Shown here: positions 23,061 to 32,592 of the stretch, one piece after another | Layout: each line of letters begins with the position of its first letter | How positions within the stretch are numbered: position 1 is the stretch's first letter | Assembly: GCA_023101885.1 (NCBI GenBank) | Contig: JALPQD010000245.1 | Span: 3,156,876 to 3,220,875, forward strand | Origin: Typhlomys cinereus | Taxonomy: Eukaryota > Chordata > Mammalia > Rodentia > Platacanthomyidae | Reading direction: 5' to 3' | DNA length: 64,000 bases | Made by a program: the position numbers and the translations under genes | The notes under the pieces: model-generated | The model's input: only the letters and a program-made list of their open reading frames with translations | What the model was told of the DNA's origin: nothing | The model's database searches: none

Positions 23061-23916
23061 ATATTTGAAATCGTTTTGATTGCGCTAATTTACTTCAACA
23101 AGTATTGATCAGTCAGTTTCATATGCCTCATATCAATATGATTTGGACGGTCAGAGGATACCAATGTAATCTGTGATGTAAAAACCTAGTCTCAGATGAC
23201 TTCATAGTGGGAAGATTGAAGAAAGTCCTGCTGATTCACACAAAACAATCAGGCAGCAAGAGACTGAGTACAGGAAAAAAAAATGTTTTCAAGGAACAGT
23301 GCAGAGCCGCTGGAATGAACGTCTCTTTGTATGAGAGCCACTGAGTGGTCCCAAATGTTGTTAGTATACTAAAAATGTATGGCTTCCAATGAAAAGATGA
23401 AGAATGGACCTTGGAAAATAAGTTAGAGTAATGGTGAATACATTCCTAATTTTATTTTGGCCGCATGACTTTGGACAAACAGATATGCACACAATAGTTT
23501 CATAGGAAAGTAAACTATGATCATGAAATAATAAGAAAACTAGATAAAGGTATTCCAGGGCTGATGAAATGATTCCACAACAAAATGCACATCCCAAGAT
23601 CCTTTGCCTTTTGCTCAGCCAGGCTCAGCATGGTTATTTCCTTCATCCTCTCAAGATGGGTGCCGCATGGCCAATCTCAGATTTCACTCTTTGCTGTGGA
23701 AGTTGTGAGGCTGTGAACTACCGCCCCCTGCAGGGCTGGAGGACTTGAGGGCAGCAGACCCTACATCTGTCTGCTCTGCATAGGTTCAGCAACTGTTTTA
23801 GCTCAAAACTGTGCCTATTTTCTGATGTGACTGTCATTTACTAGATAATTGATGTGTGTGAAACATGGGAAGATTCCACAAGCTCACTATGCTTTTGCAG
23901 CTCCTCGTGATTTCTA
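23061..23916. other. Non-repetitive stretch with CTCF-like core
   Basis: No transposon recognised. The most distinctive part is a short GC-rich patch around 23715-23745 that includes a CTCF-like motif. No coding frame stands out. Confidence 0.5.
23721..23733 (-). promoter_or_regulatory. CTCF-like core motif
   Basis: The minus strand reads CTGCAGGGGGCGG, which shares the AGGGGGCG heart of the vertebrate CTCF consensus, with mismatches in the 5' part. It lies in a locally GC-rich patch outside any recognised repeat. Assignment is by motif only; the upstream module cannot be confirmed. Confidence 0.35.
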
Positions 23917-23931
23917 CCAAGTTGGTTTCCT

Positions 23932-24253
23932 TTTTTTTTTTTTTTAATTTTCATTTATTTATTTATTATTTATTCAATTGTGCGTGTATGCATGTGTGCA
24001 CGTGTGTGTATGTATGCGTGGGTATGTATGTATGTGTGTGTAGAACCACTGATGAATTTGGGAACCACCATGGACGCCTCCACCTCCTCCTTGTTTACTC
24101 TGCCCCAGGATTCACAGGCTCCGCCCTACCAGGACCAGAAACGCAGGCCGCCCCCGCTTCCACCTGGCGTCTATACGTGGGATCTGGGATCCGAACTCAG
24201 GACCTTCCGCCTGCAAGGCAGAGGCTTAACCCCTGAGCCACCTCTCCAGCCCT
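23932..24253 (-). mobile_element. B2-like SINE, young CpG-rich subfamily
   Basis: Full-length minus-strand copy. The head ends at ctctccagccct and the body keeps many CpGs (gaaacgcaggccgcccccgc). It has a short TG/TATG tail and a long T-run at the left that stands for poly-A. A perfect 15-bp target duplication, ccaagttggtttcct, lies at 23917-23931 and 24254-24268. This subfamily replaces the older gatgattcctgaagt segment with atggtggttcccgaattcg. Confidence 0.95.
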
Positions 24254-24389
24254 CCAAGTTGGTTTCCTATGAACACAAATACACAGTTATCATTTTTTTG
24301 TTTTGATAAGATTTAAATTCTTTATACAGATCTGTAATTGCCACAGTGCATCGGTGACACATATGACTCCACAGTGAACGCCATAATAC

Positions 24390-24730
24390 AAGCTGGAAAG
24401 ATGGCTCAGGGGCTAAAGCCTTTGCCTCTCAAGCAAAAGGACCTAAGTTCAGATCCCCAGATCCCATGTAAAAACGCCAGGTGGATATGGTGACAGCCTG
24501 TAATTCCAGCCATGAAAGGCAGAGCCTTGGAAACTCTAGGGAAACTTTCTATGGGAAACTCCATAGAAAAACAATAAGGAGGTAGAACAATCTAGGATGA
24601 TGTCCGAAGTCATCTTTGGGCCTCCACAGGTACAAACACTTAGGTACCCTCTGGCACACACACACACACACACACACATACACACACACACACACACCAT
24701 GCTCATATATACACACAAGAATAAAAATAC
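24390..24730 (+). mobile_element. B2-like SINE, older subfamily
   Basis: Plus-strand copy with a near-ideal A-box (tggctcagggg), B-box region agttcagatcccc, body, and (CA)n at 24656-24697, ending agaataaaaatac. It carries the older-subfamily segment gatgatgtccgaagtcatc. Confidence 0.9.
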
Positions 24731-25077
24731 AGCAAATGCCATATTTCTTTTTGTGTTTTGATGACTTCATTTGGGGTAAGATGAGGTGATGCTAATAATA
24801 TGAACAACATGTCTTAGTTATGTCTACATGACACATAACATTTGTTTGGCTCAGGAGACTTTAATTTCAATGGGGCTCTGTGCTGAAAAGTGTCTGCTCT
24901 ATTCACTGTCAGCTGGGGTGGTCAAAGGCAGGGAGCTGGTTGGGGCTTCGAAGGCTCCTTGTCTGCAGTTAGGGTTGATGCTTCCTCTTGGCCTTGGCTG
25001 AAATGTCAATGGGAATTTTCAGCTTCTCATCCATCACTTCCAGGTCTGAGCTGTATTCTAAAAGAAGTGCAGGAGGA
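24731..25077. other. Non-repetitive stretch, no gene seen
   Basis: Moderate GC, no recognised repeat. Short open frames in both directions run into the purine tract on the right and are artefacts of it. Confidence 0.5.
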
Positions 25078-25265
25078 AGAAAAGGAAGGAGAGAGAGAGG
25101 GAAGATGAAGAAGAAGAAGAAGAAGAAGAAGAAGAAGAAGAAGAAGGAGGAGGAGGAGGATGAGGAGAGGAGGAGGAGGAGGAGGAGGAGGAGGAGGAGA
25201 GGAGGAGTGCGAGAATGACAAGGGAAGGGAAGGGAAAGTGAGAGGGGAGGGGGAGATGAGTGCGG
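25078..25265. repeat. Polypurine tract: (AAG)n then (AGG)n
   Basis: About 190 bp almost entirely purine on the plus strand: (AAG)14 at 25107-25147, AGG repeats to about 25200, then GGGA-type units. Only a few pyrimidines interrupt. It is the kind of R/Y tract able to form triplex H-DNA. All poly-E, poly-K, poly-L and poly-S frames here are spurious. Confidence 0.95.
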
Positions 25266-25519
25266 AGAAAGGGGAGAGTACCCTTTCACATGAGAGTTCT
25301 TGAAAGCGGCGTTACGAATAGTGGGAGGGGGAGAGGACGCATGATGTTGGAGGGAAAAGCTGAGAGGAGGGTGAGAGAAGAGAGCGAGAGAGAGAGATAT
25401 CTAATATCTCCACCCTAGGTGTCAGAAAATACCTGTCCTATGATTTAATGGTCAGAGCACCCTCTGTCTTTGAAACTCAGATCTGCCATGAAGTAGTAAC
25501 AGGAGTATAGGCAGTATTA

Positions 25520-25705
25520 TGGTTATAGGACCGTGTATTTACAGATAAAGCCCATTTTTACTTTGGGACTCAGAAGCAAAATTTAACTCCTGACCGTGCT
25601 GCCTATAACCTGTGTAACGCTGACCAGATGAACTATTCTGTCTCAGATTCTTCCATTGTAACAACTCGTGTGAATGCAAGTGTTGCATGGTATGTGCATA
25701 GTATA
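25520..25705 (+). mobile_element. MIR (ancient tRNA-derived SINE)
   Basis: The run tttaactcctgaccgtgctg, acctgtgtaacgctgacc and ctgtctcagattcttcc follows the MIR core order (…actccagctctgccacttac…tgtgaccttgggcaag…cagtttcctcatc). The remains of gtgtgaatgcaagtgttg fit the MIR tail. MIRs predate placental mammals. The left portion is poorly preserved. Confidence 0.7.
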
Positions 25706-25764
25706 CACACTGTGTGGTAGTGTTTACAGTCTGTGCACGCACACAAGAAAACCAGAGGAGGATG

Positions 25765-25848
25765 TAAAAATGCTTGGCGTTTTTAGCATGGGATCTGGGG
25801 ATCTGAACTCAGGTCCTTTTGCTTGAGAGGCAAAGGCTTTAACCCCTG
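25765..25848 (-). mobile_element. B2-like SINE, head fragment
   Basis: Only the 5' part of the SINE remains in the minus direction: tgtaaaaatgct-type segment, tctgaactcaggtcctttt, and gaggcaaaggctttaacccc. It is cut off before the A-box and abuts a B4. Confidence 0.8.
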
Positions 25849-25849
25849 G

Positions 25850-26095
25850 TGCCTTCCTTTATCACCCTCTGTCTTATTCCTTTGACATAGAGTCTTTCAA
25901 TGAGCCAGTGGCTCATATTCCATGGTTAGGCTAGTGGCTAACAGTTCTCTCATTTTCCTTCTCCCCCCCCCCACCACACACTGGGTGATACACACATGTG
26001 GCCCCATCCAGCTTTTTTTATGGACAATGTACATCCAAATCCAGGTCCTCCTGCTTGTTCAGTAAGCACTTTACTCATGTGCCCAGTGGTCTTTG
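25850..26095 (-). mobile_element. B4 SINE, minus strand
   Basis: The plus strand gives the complement of a B4: tagagtctttcaatgagcc, a C-run (25963-25972), cacacatgtggccccatcc and aatccaggtcctcctgcttg. B4 joins an ID-like head to a B1-derived 3' part. This copy is diverged, with an expanded C-tract. Confidence 0.6.
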
Positions 26096-26193
26096 GGTGT
26101 GATGAACATGTCTTCCTTAGTCTCTTGCTCCACAGGTAATTGATAGACAACAGAAATTAGGACTCAGTTATTGAGTTTGGGAAGCCCAGGATT

Positions 26194-26266
26194 AGTAACC
26201 CTTCAACAAGCATCTTTTAAAGTTTATGCTACCTAAAGCTCATTTCAGTTGGTCATTTACATGAAG
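26194..26266. repeat. 73-bp direct duplication, copy 1
   Basis: This segment recurs at 26996-27068 with 68 of 73 positions identical and no gaps. The shared core aagcatcttttaaagtttat is identical in both. It is not a microsatellite and not a repeat family I recognise. Flanking sequences do not match, so the duplicated unit is short. Confidence 0.9.
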
Positions 26267-26697
26267 GAGCCCTGACAGATGCAATATCTGATGGGGGATT
26301 GCTTTCTGCTTCAAGATGCTCTTCCACTGCAGCCTTATACAGTGGACGGAGGTAAAGTACCCTCACGCCTTCACTAGGGTGCCAACCTTGTTCATGAGGC
26401 CATAAGCCCACCACCTAACAACGTGCTAAAGGCTCCAACTTGGAATGCCACTGTCCAAGAGTCTAGATGGCAACATGTGCATTTGGGATGTGGGGAGAAA
26501 TATGTAGAACATAGCAGGGCTTCATTGCTTTGTCCTCTCACTTTGTTCCTAAGCTTTGGGTAATTGTCCTTTATCTTTGGGGGATGCTTATTTGTCACAG
26601 TTATTGAGATTTTATTGGTAGGACATCAATTACTATATTTATCTGATGGTGAGTTACAGACGCAGGCTAAGCCACTAAGTTATCAGTGAGAAGCTGA
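26267..26697. other. Non-repetitive spacer, no gene seen
   Basis: Sequence between the first duplicated segment and the CA/CATG tract; no transposon or reading frame recognised. Confidence 0.5.
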
Positions 26698-26856
26698 AAC
26701 ACACACACAAACACACACATACACACACACACACACACACGCACACAGTCATGCATGCACGCATGCACACACACAGTCATGCATGCACACATGCAAGTGC
26801 ACACACGCATGCACACACGCATGCATACACATGCACATGCATGCGCGAGCCTGCGC
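26698..26856. repeat. CA/CATG/CGCATG alternating tract
   Basis: Nearly perfect purine-pyrimidine alternation for 155 bp, mixing (CA)n with gcatgcac and cgcatgcac units. A short unit, cagtcatgcatgcac, is repeated near 26746 and 26774. The CpG- and GC-containing alternation gives higher Z-DNA potential than plain (CA)n. Confidence 0.9.
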
Positions 26857-26995
26857 ACAGAAGGAAAATGAGCCACCTCCATTACCTCAATGAGGGATCC
26901 ATGTAGAAGAGATGTCGGTGAAAATGCAACTCATTATCCAGTTTCTGAGGGAGCTGGTTCCTCGTTTTTGTTTCCATGTCTGCATGTTAATGACC

Positions 26996-27068
26996 AGTAA
27001 CCCTTTCACAAGCATCTTTTAAAGTTTATGCTACCTAAAGTTCATTTCAGCTGATCATTTACATGAAG
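26996..27068. repeat. 73-bp direct duplication, copy 2
   Basis: Partner of 26194-26266, same orientation, 802 bp further along. The five differences are all single-base substitutions, three of them C/T or G/A changes. Confidence 0.9.
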
Positions 27069-27135
27069 TTACAAGATATCCAGCCTCCTGTCCTGTTGGA
27101 GTTGTGAACATTCAATGAGTCAGTGTATAGAAAAC

Positions 27136-27137
<2 letters not shown>

Positions 27138-27202
<65 letters not shown>

Positions 27203-27204
27203 AG
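27138..27204. repeat. Compound (CT)20(CA)13 microsatellite
   Basis: An uninterrupted CT run switches directly to an uninterrupted AC run. The compound form offers both H-DNA and Z-DNA potential and is likely length-polymorphic. Confidence 0.95.
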
Positions 27205-27469
27205 AGGACTTCATACAATAGTCCCTTATGAGGAATAATATGATGGACAGAGAGATGAGCCTATTTTCCTCCCCTTCATTACAGCCGATTCAAGCCTGGT
27301 TGATGGGAGGTGCCCCAAGGTCTGCAAGCCATTCTCCCTCCTCCAGTCACCCATCAGCACCTTGCAGGTCTCAGTCCTCACTGTGTTCACCTGAAGGCCA
27401 TCTGTGTGCACGGTCACTACTGAGGATTCTACTGTCTTTCAGAAGACAAAGGTGTGGACAGAAAAGAAG

Positions 27470-28345
27470 CCCTGTGAAGTACTTGGAGGAACATAATATG
27501 ACCAGTGTGGCAATCAGTGTGACTATTACTCAAAAAAAAATTACCATATGACCCAGTATGGCATCCTGGGCATTTACTCAGAAGAATCTAAGTCAGTCAC
27601 AGAGACACTGGTACATCAAAGCTTACCATGGAACTCTTCAAATAACTAAGCTGTAATGCCAGCCTCAGCATCTATCAGCGGGATGGCCAAGGGGCCTGTG
27701 GCTGCTAATGCTCGCTGGGGTTGTTTCCAGCCAGAAGGAAGCACGGAGTTCCGCCCTTTGCAGGAGAGTGGACGCAACCAGGGATGGTCATGATACATAG
27801 AGCAAGTCAGTCTCAGAAAAGCAAGTATCCCACAGATTTCAGTGAGATGCATAAAATCTTAAGGCAACAGATTACGTGAAACTAGAATCAAGACTGTCCA
27901 AGGGGAGCATGGGAGATGAATGGAGAGGTTGAGAAAGGGGAGGGTCATGTTCAAAGCACATTTATGTATCTGCATGACAATGGTCTCATGTCACCCAGCA
28001 CACAAAGGGGGAAGATCTCAAGAGACTCCGTGTCTCCCTGAGAAACTCCTGATGCTTGACGCCAGGCAGGAGAAGGGAGTTTCTTTCCTCCATGGTTTTC
28101 CTGCTGATAAGTCATCCGCACCCCAGCAAGTACTCGAGCACCTGCCAGTGCAGACATCCCAGATGACAGCCAGTGGGGCACATGTGCAAAAAGACGGGAA
28201 AGTACAGGGAGACTGGCTGGAGAGGAGAGAGTGTGAAGTGGGAACGGGAGAGGGGACAAGATCGGGCAGTTAGGGGTGAAAATGACACAAGTTCATTGTA
28301 TTCATGTATGAGAATAAAATTATATTAATCAAAAATAAAGCCCCT
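27470..28345 (+). mobile_element. L1, 5'-truncated: ORF2 C-terminus and 3'UTR
   Basis: Sense-strand landmarks: ccatatgacccagtatggc at 27544 (the conserved PYDP region of ORF2), ggcatttactcagaagaa, tagagcaagtcagtctcag near 27800, then purine-rich 3'UTR-like sequence and aataaaattatattaatc at 28312. Frames are broken throughout. The end grades into A-rich sequence at 28320-28350. Confidence 0.75.
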
Positions 28346-28875
28346 AAAATGATAGTATAATTTTTGGAAAGTGCTCTCTAAGGTCTTCTTGGCCTGACAC
28401 TTCCTTTCCTGGGCTCTGTCACTCACCCCGCTGATGTCTCTGGATGGGACACTGTGGGACTATGAAACAGCTCTGCATTTAAAGACTGACTTGGTTACGC
28501 GCGGAGAGTGCAGCTCCCATTCAGACACACAGTAGGCTTGCCACGCCCCGCCCCTCGCGAACTTCCCCAAAGGAAACAACTTGTCCCCTGGGTCACATCA
28601 GATGATCCCATGCAGCCCCCAGCGCTGGACTGGCTCTGAAGCCGCGGGGTGGGGCTGTGATCACGGAGACACTGGGGGGAGGTGACTCCCTACAGCGCAG
28701 CCGGCCCTTCAGCCCCGGGATCGCCGCCTAGGAGGACCAGCGAGCGGCGCAGGGCCAGTCTGATGATCCCGCAGCATCTTAGGAGGGACACAGGTGCAGC
28801 TCTGCCTTCACCTCCTGCTGCCCAGCCAGCAACAAAAAAAGGAAAAAAGAAAAAGAAAAAGGAAAATGAAAACAT
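28346..28875 (+). other. CpG-dense segment ending in an A-rich tail
   Basis: About 20 CpGs lie between 28498 and 28772, far above the rest of the window. There is a GC-box gccccgcccc at 28545-28554, a tcgcga at 28555, and a second G-rich box near 28647. The segment ends in aacaaaaaaaggaaaaaag. Directly upstream is an L1 3' end. It could be an L1 3' transduction, a retrocopy of a GC-rich transcript, or an orphan CpG island. Weak flanking similarity (aaaatgatag/aaaatgaaaa) would fit a target duplication. Confidence 0.5.
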
Positions 28876-29061
28876 AACTTTCTTTTATCTTTTTTAATGT
28901 TGCATACGTGAATACAGTTAATTTATAATATTTTCTATGTTCACCCCTTAGTCCCAAGTTCCATTCCCCCTTCTGATTTTTTTTTTGAAACAGATGAACT
29001 TTAGTTTAATTCCAGATTAAGGAGTTCATCCTGTTGTTCCAGATACATTTTTTTTCTTTTC
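28876..29061. other. AT-rich spacer with possible L1 3'UTR complement
   Basis: The run from 28895 to 28980 (gttgcatacgtgaatac, then pyrimidine-rich cccaagttccattccccc) resembles a minus-strand L1 3'UTR, but the match is weak. Confidence 0.3.
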
Positions 29062-29225
29062 TAGCACAGTGGCTGAGCACTTGCCTAATATGCGCTGGAT
29101 TTGAGTAAGAAGGAGGAAGACTGGCTGGAAAGGAGAAAATGTGAAGTGGGACAGGGAAAAAAATCTCAAGAAAAGTAAATAGTTTAGGTGGCATATGTGA
29201 GCTATTGTACAAATTACTTAATACA
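29062..29225 (+). mobile_element. ID fragment followed by L1 3'UTR-like fragment
   Basis: At 29062-29105 agcacagtggctgagcac and ttgcctaatatgcgctgg match the ID SINE head. From 29115 gaagactggctggaaagg and aatgtgaagtggga closely parallel 28205-28245 in the L1 3'UTR upstream, so this is probably a second tail fragment of the same L1 family. Confidence 0.5.
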
Positions 29226-29626
29226 TGCTTATAGATAGATGCTACATATTTATATCTAATACTATATATGTCTGCATATGTATGTTACAGTACATGCCTA
29301 ATGAAATTGAAGGAGAGCCTTTCCCAGCTACTCCCAACACCTTCATCGTGCTGCATGGCTCAGCCTTATCTCCCTCTTCATATCTGCCCATTTTTCAAGC
29401 ATGTCTTCTCTTCTGGCAACCAATCCTCTTCTCTAGCACTTCAGCGCATTCTCAGACCAGGCCTCCTTGATTTTTGTGTTTGCAGAAACACATGTACAAA
29501 GGATTTTACAAACCTCTGGTAAATGTATGGCGGGACATGCTTGCATTAGGAATTCTTTCAATTTTCTGTTATGGGATACGAGTGGGAGAAAAGTCAAAAG
29601 TCGGACCATCGATCAGTGTATCTATT
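29226..29626. other. Non-repetitive stretch, no gene seen
   Basis: No transposon recognised. Overlapping short frames carry no domain. Moderate AT content. Confidence 0.45.
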
Positions 29627-29690
29627 TGAACTCAGGTCCTTCTGCTTGTGAGGTGAGGCTTCCCCCGAGTCATCTCTCCAGTCCTGTTCC
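29627..29690 (-). mobile_element. B2-like SINE, head fragment
   Basis: About 60 bp of the 5' head only, in the minus direction: gaactcaggtccttctgctt through gtcatctctccagtcc. Everything downstream of the B-box is missing. Confidence 0.75.
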
Positions 29691-29792
29691 AGTCTTGTGC
29701 AGAGCTACCCAAGACATTTGCCACCTCCCTCCCCTCCTGCACTTTCCCAATGTCTTCTCCAAATAGCCCTTAGCAGACAGCAATGTCACCCC

Positions 29793-30032
29793 ATTACTCT
29801 CCGCTGTTGTGAGACCACACTCAAGCACAACGTATGGGTAAAAGGAGAGATTTCTTTGGCTTATGGCTGCAGAGGAGAGACATGGTCCATTATGGCGGGA
29901 AAGGCTGCTCGGGGCCCTGCAGAATTCGTAACAACACAGAGAGCAAGCTGCAGACTGTTAGAACAGACCCACCTCTAAGCCTCGCCTCCTCTAAGCCCTG
30001 TGAGAGACAATTCACATTGAAACCGTGACAGC
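29793..30032 (+). mobile_element. MaLR-type LTR (ORR1-like), internally deleted
   Basis: ccgctgttgtgagaccacac, aaaggagagatttctttggc, gtccattatggcgggaaagg and a shortened 3' part ending gaaaccgtgacagc. At about 240 bp it is 90-110 bp shorter than the copies at 8644 and 34530, with the loss in the 3' half. Confidence 0.65.
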
Positions 30033-30371
30033 AGCAGCGGTTCTCCCCCTACTAGCTCAGTTTCTCAAGGGGTCAGCATGCTGAATGCTTCATGTGGGGG
30101 TCTAGCACTTGTCTCTCAAGGGGTGTCTGAATAGCAGGCATGCAGGATAACTTTAGAGATGCTTCTGCACCAGAAGGAACAGGCCGTCAGGGTGCTCAAG
30201 CGTCCATGTGTTCAGAGGTGGGAAGTGAAGGGGAAAGGGAAAGTAAATTGCTGGATCACCGCGTTCTCTGCTGTGTGTTGAGAAACTGATGTCAGGAAAG
30301 AAAGAAAACACACAGCTCACAAGCATTACAGCAGTTCAGTGGAGATTTTTGCCCATTCAAATGTGCTTATT

Positions 30372-30579
30372 GGGCTGGAGAGGTGGCTCAGGGGTTGAGC
30401 CTCTGCCTTGCAGGCGGAAATTCCTGAGTTCAGATCCTAGACCCCACGTATAAACGCTGGGCGGAAGCGGGGGCAGCCTGGGTTTCTGGTCCTGGTAGGG
30501 CGGAGCCTGTGAATCCCGGGGCAGAGTAAACAAGGGGGAGGTGGAGGCGTCCATGGTGGTTCCCGAATTCGTCCGTGGT

Positions 30580-30622
<43 letters not shown>

Positions 30623-30699
30623 ACACACACGTGCGCACATACATACGCACACGCGCACAGTTGAATAAATAATAAAAATTTTTAAAAATGTTTAAAAAA
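30372..30699 (+). mobile_element. B2-like SINE, young CpG-rich subfamily
   Basis: Full copy with head gggctggagaggtggctcag, B-box region gagttcagatcct, CpG-rich body, (CA)n at 30583-30630 and an A-rich end. The left flank aaatgtgcttatt (30359-30371) recurs exactly at 30719-30731, but 19 bp separate that from the A-tail. The 3' junction therefore seems to have undergone a small tandem duplication. Confidence 0.95.
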
Positions 30700-30839
30700 T
30701 TGCTTATTATGTGACCAAAAATGTGCTTATTATGTGACCCACGCTGCAGCCTGAGATGTGCTACCCATTTCCTGAGGGGACACTGTGGGTCCCTCCCAAC
30801 TGCAGGAGCACAAGCAACATTAGTGGTCTTCTCTGCTTT

Positions 30840-31410
30840 TCTTCTTTAGCTTTTTTCTCTTTAATTCTTTTTCTCCTTCCATGCTTTTCTTCCTTCTCTC
30901 CCTTCCTTTCTTCCCTCTCTTCCTTCCTTCCTTCCTTCCTTCCTTCCTTCCTTCCTTCCTTCCTTCCTTCCTTCCTTCCTTCCTTTCCCCTTTTCCTTTT
31001 CCTTCCATCCTTCCCTCTATCCTTCCTTCCTTCCTTCCTTCCTTCCTCGCTTCCTTCCTTCCTTCCTTTCCCTCTCCTTTTCCTTCCATCCTTCCCTCCT
31101 CCCTTCCTTCCTTCCTTCTTCCTTCCTTCCTTCCTCCTTCCTCCTTCTCCTTTATCCTTCCTTCCTTCCCTTCCTTCCTTCCTTTCCTTTTCCGCCTTCT
31201 TTCTCCTTCCTCCTTCCCTCCCCTTTCCTTCCTTCCTCTTCCTTCCTTCCCTTCTACTCTCCCTTCCTTTCCCTTTCCCTCCCTCCCTTTCTTCCTTTCT
31301 CCCTTCCTTCCTTCCTTCCTTCCTTCCTTCCTTCCTTCCTTCCTTCCTTCCTTCCTTCCTTCCTTTCCCCTTTCCCTTTTCCTTCCATCCTTCCGTCCCT
31401 CCTTCCCTTT
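30840..31410. repeat. 570-bp polypyrimidine block, (CTTC)n-rich
   Basis: Plus strand almost wholly C/T. Pure (CCTT)n stretches lie at about 30919-30984 and 31305-31363, with CCCTTTTCC, TCCTCC and CTTTCCC variants between. Two sub-blocks (about 30905-31015 and 31295-31400) share the same order, (CTTC)n then cctttcccc and ttccttccatccttcc, hinting at internal duplication. The 232- and 177-residue frames are repeat artefacts. Confidence 0.95.
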
Positions 31411-31494
31411 TTAAGTTTTTTCTTTTCTTTTGCTTTCCTTTCTCACCTTTCTAAGAGGTTAGTTTTTTTTTTTTTTAATGGGTTAGCTTTCTCT

Positions 31495-31800
31495 CAAAAA
31501 TGCCAAGAGCAGATACCTGATAAGAAACCACTGGAAGAAGAAAGAGTTTATCTTGCTCTTCATTTGGGGGGTGAGGTGGGGAAGGCATGGTGGCAGGATC
31601 ATGAGTCAGCTCCTTATGTTTGTGGGACTGATGTAACAGACCTCAAGGCCCACCACCCCTACCTCAGTGGTCTACTTCCTCCAAGGACTCTCCATCTCCC
31701 CAAGGTGCCACACCTTCCCACACAGTACCACTGGCCAGGGACTAAGTGTTCCGTCCCCTGCACCTGTGGGGGGCATTGCTCCAACCACAGTGCTTAGAAT
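31495..31800 (+). mobile_element. MaLR-type LTR (ORR1-like), diverged
   Basis: agaagaaagagtttatcttg, ggtggggaaggcatggtggc, aggcccaccacccctac, gtgccacaccttcccacac and ggggggcattgctccaacc follow the family order, though the 5' end is unusual. More diverged than its relatives. Confidence 0.55.
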
Positions 31801-32339
31801 TCCCAGTAATTATTGCCTTATCACCATCTTCAGCAAAATCAACCTAACTGTCCACCTCAAAGACAAATAGAAGCCAGGCGACATTGTCACCAAGGCAACA
31901 GAATTAATTTTTTCACCTGCTAGATGTCAGAGGCTTTTTGCAGTTCAGCGATGGACATTTGTCCTCCCCGTCTTGTCCCCCTGCCTAGATCTCTTTAGAT
32001 CTGAAATCAGCAGAGTTGAGCAGGAAACACACTGTGCCGAGAAGGAAGGAAGTTGAATGTGTCTTCTTCTGACCTTGCGAAACTTTCCTTGGATCTCAGC
32101 TGCATGATGCATAGGAGAAGTTTGGGACTGCCACACAAAAGGGGGTTCTTCTTTTTGGGAATGCTGAATGGTGTTCTTGAATGCCAAGGTTCACAGCGGC
32201 AGCAATAAAAGACCCTCAACATCCACGGAGGTCAGCGCTTCTGGTATCAGCTTGACACTTGAAGAGATGGGTCTGTGGGTACGCCATGAAGAATCATTTA
32301 GCAGGCCTGCAGGGGATGGCCTTAATTATATAACTGATG
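31801..32339. other. Non-repetitive stretch, no gene seen
   Basis: Balanced composition, no recognised repeat. Open frames of 60-87 residues overlap on both strands without motifs. Confidence 0.45.
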
Positions 32340-32592
32340 TGGGGAAACCCAACATGTGGTGGGTCTTTCTGGATATAGAGTCTCTCACTGACCTGGAGCC
32401 CATGAATTCATCTTTACTGGCTGGTCAGTGAGCCCTGAGGATGCACCCTTCCCTCTCTCCCAACACTGAGATTATAAGCATGTGCCACTATGCCTGGTTA
32501 TTTTTTCCCCCATGGGTTCTGGGGATTGAGCATCGGTTCTTGTACTTTCACACAGCAAGCACTTCTAAACGAGCAGTCTCCCTACCCTGAAA
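32340..32592 (-). mobile_element. B4 SINE, minus strand
   Basis: Complement of B4: tatagagtctctcactgacc, cccaacactgagattataag, gccactatgcctggttatt, ttctggggattgagcatcgg and caagcacttctaaacgagc. The order of the B1-derived then ID-derived parts on this strand is correct for a minus-strand copy. Confidence 0.75.

Noticed and set aside
30756..31454. 232- and 177-residue plus-strand open frames, the longest in the window
   Set aside because: They are read through the polypyrimidine tract, so they encode only Ser/Pro/Leu/Phe repeats; a simple-repeat artefact.
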